A program made the position numbers and the translations under genes. This document shows, piece by piece, positions 57,460 to 64,000 of a stretch of DNA of 64,000 nt. Below the pieces are notes generated by a model. That model was not told where the DNA came from and ran no database searches. It saw only the letters and a program-made list of their open reading frames with translations. The stretch spans positions 45,932,949-45,996,948 of the forward strand of contig ML660201.1 in the NCBI GenBank assembly GCA_007570785.1, written 5' to 3'. How positions within the stretch are numbered: the first letter of the stretch is position 1; every line of letters begins with the position of its first letter. The stretch is from Antilocapra americana. Lineage: Eukaryota > Chordata > Mammalia > Artiodactyla > Antilocapridae.

Positions 57460-59447
57460 ATGTGGACAGGCCTGGGCCCCGCCGTCACACTGGCCCTGGT
57501 GTTGGCGGTGGCATGGGCCACAGAGCTGAAGCCCACAGCACCACCCATCTTCACGGGCCGGCCCTTTGTGGTCGCATGGGATGTGCCCACACAGGACTGT
57601 GGCCCACGCCACAAGATGCCATTGGACCCAAAGGACATGAAGGCCTTTGATGTGCAGGCCTCACCTAATGAGGGTTTCGTAAATCAGAACATCACCATCT
57701 TCTACCGTGACCGGCTGGGCATGTATCCACACTTCAATTCGGTGGGGAGGTCAGTGCATGGTGGTGTGCCACAGAATGGCAGCCTCTGGGTACACCTGGA
57801 GATGCTGAAGGGACATGTGGAACACTACATTCGTACACAGGACCCTGCAGGGCTGGCAGTCATTGACTGGGAGGACTGGCGGCCAGTATGGGTTCGCAAC
57901 TGGCAGGACAAGGATGTGTACCGCCGATTATCACGCCAGTTGGTGGCCAGTCGCCACCCCGATTGGCCGCCAGAGCGCGTAGTCAAGGAGGCGCAGTATG
58001 AGTTTGAGTTCGCTGCACGGCAGTTCATGCTGGAGACACTGCGATTTGTCAAGGCATTTCGGCCTCGGCACCTATGGGGCTTCTACCTCTTCCCTGACTG
58101 TTACAACCATGATTATGTACAGAACTGGGAGACATATACAGGCCGCTGCCCTGATGTTGAGGTCTCCCGAAATGACCAGCTGGCCTGGCTCTGGGCTGAG
58201 AGCACGGCCCTCTTCCCCTCTGTCTACCTGGAAGAGACACTGGCTTCCTCCACTCACGGCCGCAACTTTGTCAGCTTCCGTGTCCAGGAGGCTCTTCGTG
58301 TGGCCGAGGTCCACCATGGCAACCATGCACTCCCAGTCTACGTCTTCACGAGGCCCACCTATAGCCGTGGACTCACAGGGCTTAGCGAGGTATGTGCCTC
58401 CCAGGGCCCTGTGTTCTTCCTTGGGAAAGCACTGCAGGTTTGGGTTACCAGGGGTCCTCCTGCCCCCAAGTTTACTGACTACTCTACATCCTCTCACCTC
58501 ATTCTCTCTGTAACCCTATGAAAGGGTGATCTTGTTATCTCCATTTTGTGGATAAGAAAATTGAGGCCCAGAGATGCTGAGAAATTTGCCCAGAACTTTC
58601 CAGGAAATCCAGGCAGAAGAGGCACTCGGGACTAGCATTCTGACTTTGTATCCATCCTGACAGATGTAGGACTTCCCTTATGGCTCAGATGGTAAAAAAT
58701 CCACCTGCAAGGCAGGAGATCTGAGTTCAATCCGTGGGTCAGGAAGATCCTTTGGAGAAGGGAATGGAAACCCACTCCAGTATTCTGGCCTGGGAAATCC
58801 CATGGACAGAGAAGCCTGGCAGGCTACAGTCCATGGGGTTGCAAAGAGTTGGACACGACTGATAGATACATGCCAGGCTCAAGTGGGCCCTTGGCCTGAG
58901 AATCGGAGGCCAAAATGGGTGGAAATGGCTTAAACACTTAAGGAGAAAGTGAAACAACTGCCTCGGGGTGAGAAGGGGAGGGCTGGGCTGGAGTCCGGGG
59001 TCATCAAATGGACCTGCCCACCCCATCTGTCCTTCTCACCCTGTGGTCCCCTCTGCTTCCCCTACAGATGGATCTCATCTCCACCATTGGTGAGAGTGCT
59101 GCCCTGGGTGCAGCCGGCGTCATCCTCTGGGGTGACGCAGGGTTCACCACCAGCAACGTAAGTAAGACCTACCCAGCCAACCGAAGCTGAGTCTGCAGGG
59201 AGAGGCAGAGTGTTTGCACTTTTGGCTGCAAACCTCAAAGTGCTCCCCTCTGTTTCCCAAGGCAGCCCGTGTCCCAACAGAGAAGACAGGATCTATCCCC
59301 ACCCCCACCCCTGCCCTTCACCCAGGAAGAGGGAGTTGCTGTCTTGACCAGCTGTTGAGTTCCATCCTGCCCCACCTGCCCTGCTGGGTTTCTGTCCCTG
59401 CCCTCATCTCCTTCTTGGAACAGGAACAGTGAGGGCTCAGGCATACA

Positions 59448-59488
<41 letters not shown>

Positions 59489-59996
59489 AGGCACACACGC
59501 GCTGTTAAAAGAAGGTGCGGTCACACAGTGTGGACTGAGTTTCCACGTGAGGCAGCTGACCCTCCTCCCTGTCCTCTGCCCCCAGGAGACCTGCCGGCGC
59601 CTCAAGGATTATCTGACTCGGTCTCTGGTACCCTATGTCGTCAATGTGTCCTGGGCTGCCCAGTACTGCAGCTGGGCCCAGTGCCATGGCCATGGGCGCT
59701 GTGTGCGCCGGGACCCCAACGCTCACACCTTCCTGCACCTCAGTGCCAGCAGCTTCCGTCTAGTGCCTAGCCACGTACCTGAGGAGCCGCGGCTGCGACC
59801 AGAGGGGGAGCTCAGTTGGGCCGACCGCAACCACCTACAGACGCACTTTCGCTGCCAGTGCTACTTAGGCTGGGGCGGTGAGCAATGCCAGTGGGACCGC
59901 AGGCGGGCAGCTGGGGGTGCCAGTGGGGCCTGGGCTGGGTCCCACCTCACTGGCCTGCTGGCAGTGACAGTCCTGGCCTTCACCTGGACTTCGTAA
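57460..59996 (+). CDS. HYAL2: HYAL2, GPI-anchored hyaluronidase
   Basis: Three coding exons, 57460-58389, 59068-59157 and 59586-59996, give 476 residues, three more than human because of a DPKDMKAF stretch near residues 56-63. The family (GH56) cuts hyaluronan; HYAL2 acts at the cell surface and in acidic vesicles, making intermediate-size fragments. Visible parts: signal peptide (residues 1-20), catalytic DWED with Asp136 and Glu138 (codons 57865 and 57871), Asn-X-Ser/Thr glycosylation sites (NIT, NGS, NVS), a Cys-rich EGF-like module (CHGHGRC to CQCYLGWGGEQC) and a hydrophobic C-terminus for GPI attachment. In sheep this protein is the established host receptor for a betaretrovirus. Intron 1 contains a MIR and a Bov-tA; intron 2 a TG repeat. 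Confidence 0.97.
58497..58660 (+). mobile_element. MIR SINE fragment
   Basis: CTCATTCTCTCTGTAACCCT, TTATCTCCATTTTGTGGATA, GAAAATTGAGGCCCAGAGA and TTGCCCAGAACTTTCCAG are the MIR core in order. In HYAL2 intron 1. Confidence 0.7.
58671..58866 (+). mobile_element. Bov-tA SINE
   Basis: ACTTCCCTTATGGCTCAGAT (A box), GAGTTCAATCCGTGGGTCAG (B box), CCAGTATTCTGGCCTGGG and GAGTTGGACACGACTGA: full forward copy in HYAL2 intron 1. Confidence 0.9.
59450..59487. repeat. (GT)n microsatellite
   Basis: An uninterrupted GT run of about 37 bases ending in ACAGGCACAC, in HYAL2 intron 2 about 100 bases before the last exon. Confidence 0.95.
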
Positions 59997-60293
59997 GGGT
60001 CTCTCACCCAGCTGCCAGGCCAGCTGGCCTCTGCCACAAGGGGTCTGCCAGGCATGTAGGAGCCCGTAAGGGGTGGACAAACCAGAGTCTGAGAGGCAGA
60101 ACCCTCTGGGATGCCCGGTAGGATGTCTGTACCTGCTCCCACCCCCTGTTCTAAGGGGGAGGGGCAGTCCTCTGGAAGGCCCTGTCTCTCGCTGCCAGAG
60201 AGGAAGAGGGGCACAGCTGGGCTGGGGAGGACCTGACCCTACTCCCCTGCCCCTGGATAGTTTATTATTATTATTTTGGGGTCTCTTTTGTAA

Positions 60294-60299
60294 ATTAAA
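60294..60299 (+). terminator. HYAL2: ATTAAA poly(A) signal, HYAL2
   Basis: TTTTGTAAATTAAATATAAAAC, about 300 bases after the stop, followed by GTTTCTTTGCTTGG. No AATAAA lies between the stop and this site. Confidence 0.7.
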
Positions 60300-61531
60300 T
60301 ATAAAACAACTGTTTCTTTGCTTGGACTGTCCATGCCTGGGCCAGGGCATGTGAGAGCGCTTTCAGGCTCTTCCAAATAAGGTTTGAGCTCAGCAGTGTC
60401 TCTGTGAGACTCTCTGCTGGGGACTTCTCATCTCTAAAACACGTCCACTGGGATCTGCAGGCCCGAGCTGCCCACTCTAGCTGTCCTGTGAGGGCACTGG
60501 CCACTGAGAGCGGAGGGGACTCTCCTTCTACCCCAGTATCAAGGGCCTTGCTTTCCCCACATTGATTGGAAAGCAGTGGGTCCAGCCTTCTGTGAGGGGC
60601 AGGGCCTTTGTGCTGCTCCTACTTGGTGCCGTATCCCCAGCTGGGCTGGTGCCAGTCTCCTCGCCTCGCCCACCCAGGGAGAAACGGATGTTTGATCTTC
60701 CCTGGCTGGGCAGATAGCCAGATTGCTCCTCCTTGCTAGTCTCAAAGGCAAGGGCGTCTCCTCCACTTCCTGTTCTCAAGGGCAGTGGACTTCAGCCACA
60801 CGCACCTCTCCCAGTCTGGGTCAGAGTCCTCCATTGGGTATGGTCAGGGGGAGGCCAGCAGGGCACCAGGATCTGAATCATGAGGCCCACTCCCTGTTCC
60901 ACTGCAAAGATGTATGATGGGGTGAGCCATCCTCAACAGGCAGCCCTGTCCTGGCCACGAGAGAGCATAGCTTGTCCCCAGCTGTCCCAGGGGAGAGAAG
61001 GAGCAGCCGGAGCAGTCAGACCTGCTTCACTTCCTCTGCTTCTGATGTGAGTTACCCTGGGTGGGGTGCTGCCCCTCCCTCCAGCCATGGACCCACACCT
61101 GGATTCCTCGAGCCCATATCAGTGAGGACTGAGCCCCTGCCCTCAGCTGACACCGACTCTGGGGAGATAGACTCAGGACACTGCCCCTTGGTGAGGAGGG
61201 CACCCCTCCTCGGGACATCCTGACGCCACCATCAGGACTCGGGAAGCAGCCTCTAGGAAGGGCTTTCTACACTTTACACTGAGTTTTGAAAGAGTGGGAA
61301 CAAAGCAGGGGCACATTCTGGAGGAAGTCAGATCACAAAGCGGGATGCAGAATTCGAGGCTGAGGTGTGACTGGGGGTCTGCCACAGGCAGCTCTAGAGG
61401 GGCACCAGGCCTGATTTTATCTGAGGGCGGTGACTGTCTCACCTGTTCAGTGAAGGCTCTGAGCCACACGCATGCCAGGGCTGGGCGGTGTGCACCCAGG
61501 AACCACACCCACAAAGACAGCCATCCTCAGC

Positions 61532-61727
61532 GGTAGTTGTTTAGTCATGGAGCCGTATCCAGCCCTTTTGTGACGCGATGGACTGTAGCCTGCCAGGCCC
61601 CTCTGTCCATAGGATTTCCCAGACAAGAATATAGGAGTGGGTTGCCATTTACTTCTCTAGGGGTTCTTTCTGACCTGTCTCCTGCATTGGAAGGTAGATT
61701 CTTTACCACCGAGCCCCCGGGAAGCCC
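61532..61727 (-). mobile_element. Bov-tA SINE
   Basis: TAGTTGTTTAGTCATGGAGC, GATGGACTGTAGCCTGCCAG, GTTGCCATTTACTTCTCTAG and TTTACCACCGAGCCCCCGGG: a diverged reverse-strand copy. Confidence 0.8.
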
Positions 61728-62569
61728 ATATATTCAGGGGGTATGATGATGTAAAGGGAGATGCACATTGGTTGCCAAGATGCTGGACAGTGGAGAGTGT
61801 CCCACAGAGAAGCACGCAGGCGAGAGGATAGTGTGATAAGAGCCTGGGGGAGCCATCCCCCAAATCCAGAGAATGCTGGTGGGCTGGACTGCCAGTTGCA
61901 GCCATAGGTTTCTGGGGGTAACGTAGGAGTTACCTCAGTTTCAGGAGGTAGGGTAGAGAGCTTTGGAGAGAGGGGGTCAGGGGCTTGATGGTCTCCTGTC
62001 CCCTCAGCCCTTGGGAGTCGTACCAAGCTCTCTGACACTAATGCTCATCCCTTGGGGACCCCGCATTCTGAACAGAGTCCTCAGCTACCACCATCGTGGT
62101 TAGATCCCATGCTTGGGTCTGGCTGGTACTCTCATAGCCCCTAACACCCGGGGCCCTCCTCCCCTTGTGCCCTGCCCGCTTCATCCTAGCCAGCCTACAG
62201 GACCAGTCCAGACGGAACCAACTGTGTCCCTGCCCCAGTAACTGTGCCTGGGGGCCATGAGCCTAAGTTCAGACTGGGATATAGACCCATGCAGCGCGTT
62301 CCCCTGGACCAGGGATGTGATGCTTCCTTCACCCAACTCGGGCAGGCAAGCCTGGGCCTGAGCACCTAGAAGGTCTCAGTTACTAGCGTCTGAATCAGCA
62401 CACAAGGGAAATCACAAAGGAAAGAACAAGTGTGTCATCACTGATAACCTCGTGCTTCTACCCATGGCCACACAGGCATGGGTTCTCATGGTCATAAGAC
62501 AACAGGGTCTCAAACACACCAGGTCCTGGGCACCAGGTCCCACACTTGCACATGCCCACTCTCCTTTTT

Positions 62570-62776
62570 TAATCCGAAGAAAAAATATATTAATATAATG
62601 AATTCAGTCTAGATTATATCTGTCCTTATACCAATTTAGTTGTAATATATATCTATATATATATAATTTGTTTGTTTTGACTACAAGGTTGTGAGAGCTT
62701 AGTTTCCTAATCCAAACCCCTGCCCCCTGCATTGAAAGGGCAGAGTCTTCGCCACTGGACCACCAGGGAATTCCCT
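62570..62776 (-). mobile_element. AT-rich tail and CHR-type SINE
   Basis: The block at 62663-62776 ends CGCCACTGGACCACCAGGGA then ATTCCC, a reversed CHR SINE head. The AT-rich run at 62570-62660 (with TATATATCTATATATATATA) occupies its tail side and may be an expanded tail. Confidence 0.65.
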
Positions 62777-63044
62777 TAAAATGTTTTTTTTTAAGAAAGG
62801 AGTCAAGAAAAGTGAAAGTGCCTAGTGCCCACAGATGTCATTATTCAGCTCTGTGGGGAAAGCACCCAGACTCCAGTATTACAGACAAACCTGCCCAGTG
62901 GGTTCTGCCACCCAGACAGCCCCCACGCACTGCCTCCACTCGCACCCCTTCCCAAATAAACCCACCCCAGTCCCACCACAAAGTCCAGCCCCAGTGCTGA
63001 CAGAGTGGGAGGGGCCGCTTCCGGCCCAGTCCCACCGCCTACCA

Positions 63045-63200
63045 AGGCTCTTTTTTTGCTAGGACTGCAGGGCTGGCTCTGCTGTTTGGCCCAGCCCTCT
63101 CGCCCAGGGCCCGCCCCTCAGCCCGCCCCCACTGGGTGGGGTGACCCCCTACAAAGGCTCAGCGTTTCCAGCAGCAGTTTTCTCCTCTAAGAGTGTCGGT
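63045..63200 (+). promoter_or_regulatory. HYAL1: Candidate HYAL1 promoter
   Basis: GGGCCCGCCCCTCAGCCCGC followed by a second GC box and then CCCCTACAAAGGCTC, which is weakly TATA-like. It lies 600-750 bases upstream of the HYAL1 ATG. Exon structure of the leader is not resolved. Confidence 0.4.
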
Positions 63201-63802
63201 ACGCCTGGGGCCAGAGTTAAGGAACGGAATCTTGCTGATGCCTGCACGGGCCCTCACCCTGGGGTCAGGAAGTTTGGAGAATGAGGCCTTTCAGCCCTGA
63301 GGTCAGCAGGGACAAGTGGGCAGACCGGAGGGTGAACAGAAGGGCTGGGTTGACCTTTCCCACGTCACTGAGGGTCCCCTTCGCCAATGGCCGGCCAGGA
63401 TTCCTGGCGGAAGAGACAGGGAAGCCCCTGCTTCCATCCATCTGCCAGCCTGGGGGCTGAGGGCTTGGCGCTCAGCCACACTTCTCGAGACAGACGTCCC
63501 GGCTTCTGTGGCCCTTGGGGAAGTGGGGGTGGTCGAGCTTAAGCCAAGACAAGCCCTTTACGGGGAGACAGAGGCCGGCCCAAGAGGCAACTCGAGTGTG
63601 CCCTCTAGTGGTCATGTTCTCAATGCTCCTCCTTCGCCCTCTGACCACCCTGAACGCTGCAGGTCAATCCTTACCTGAAGCCAGAGCAGAACTGGGTTAA
63701 TAAGGGACTTGTCCTGCCTGCCTTCAGTAGGAGTCACAGAGTTCAAGTCCTGCCCTCCGCTCTGCCTTCCCTGGCCAGGTTTCCCTACACCTGCCGTGGG
63801 CC

Positions 63803-64000
63803 ATGGCAGCCTATTGGCTTCCTGTCTGCACCTTCTTCCTGAACTTGCTCAGCACGACCCAAGGCTCCCGGGATCCTGTGGTACCCAACCAGCCCTTCAC
63901 CACCATCTGGAACGCTAACACCGAGGGGTGTATGAAGAAACACGGCGTGGATGTGGACATCAGTATCTTTGATGTGGTGACCAACCCGGGGCAGACCTTC
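63803..64000 (+). CDS. HYAL1: HYAL1, lysosomal hyaluronidase (N-terminal 66 codons; cut by window end)
   Basis: An open frame from the ATG at 63803 in a GGGCC-ATGG context runs to the last base of the window, ending on a codon boundary. The first ~21 residues (MAAYWLPVCTFFLNLL...) are a hydrophobic signal peptide. The mature start PNQPFTTIWNANT and then HGVDVDISIFDVV and NPGQTF are typical of GH56 and close to human HYAL1. The catalytic acid residues lie beyond the window. Its position next to HYAL2 matches the mammalian HYAL3-NAA80-HYAL1-HYAL2 cluster. HYAL1 degrades hyaluronan in lysosomes. Confidence 0.93.
   Translation, partial: MAAYWLPVCTFFLNLLSTTQGSRDPVVPNQPFTTIWNANTEGCMKKHGVDVDISIFDVVTNPGQTF

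Larger units (their letters stand above)
60320..63040. other. Spacer between HYAL2 and HYAL1
   Basis: No exon is recognised. It contains one Bov-tA (61532-61727), an AT-rich patch (62570-62660) and one CHR SINE (62663-62776). The remainder is unique-looking. HYAL1 noncoding exons could lie at the right end. Confidence 0.55.

Overview
The window is nuclear DNA from a ruminant artiodactyl, probably cattle or a close relative. Every intergenic gap and many introns carry Bov-tA/Bov-A2 SINEs, BovB LINE pieces and CHR-type tRNA-derived SINEs, which together are typical of ruminants. The species cannot be fixed from the sequence alone. Genes have many small GT-AG exons, CpG-rich first exons and AATAAA/ATTAAA signals, and the base composition is high in GC.

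The gene order matches the tumour-suppressor cluster of human 3p21.3, read in the opposite direction. From left to right: the 3' four-fifths of CACNA2D2 (+, coding exons 2700-18723; earlier exons lie outside the window), TMEM115 (+, 23271-27041), CYB561D2 (-, 28798-30626), NPRL2 (+, 31377-34450), ZMYND10 (+, 36237-40028), RASSF1 (+, isoform A from 40638, isoform C from 43446, both ending at 48546), TUSC2 (+, 50336-51938), HYAL2 (+, 57460-59996) and the first 66 codons of HYAL1 (+, 63803 to the window end). TMEM115 and CYB561D2 converge tail to tail. CYB561D2 and NPRL2 diverge from one shared CpG-rich promoter. ZMYND10 ends only about 340 bases before the RASSF1A promoter.

The genes do not form a pathway. 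They include a calcium-channel auxiliary subunit, a Golgi membrane protein, a membrane cytochrome b561, the GATOR1 subunit that restrains mTORC1, a dynein-arm assembly factor, a Ras-association scaffold, a small mitochondrial tumour suppressor and two hyaluronidases. All reading frames checked exon by exon are intact except CACNA2D2, where a 100-N assembly gap at 17593-17692 removes one small coding exon.

I found no undescribed multi-gene system. The best signals are at the RNA level: a 21-nt in-frame cassette exon with a GC donor in CACNA2D2, a probable U12-type (minor spliceosome) intron near the CACNA2D2 3' end, a NAGNAG acceptor, weak donors in NPRL2, and three short upstream ORFs before TUSC2, the last stopping one base before the main start. 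Exon boundaries were derived by reading splice sites and keeping codon phase against remembered mammalian orthologues. Repeat family names are by eye.
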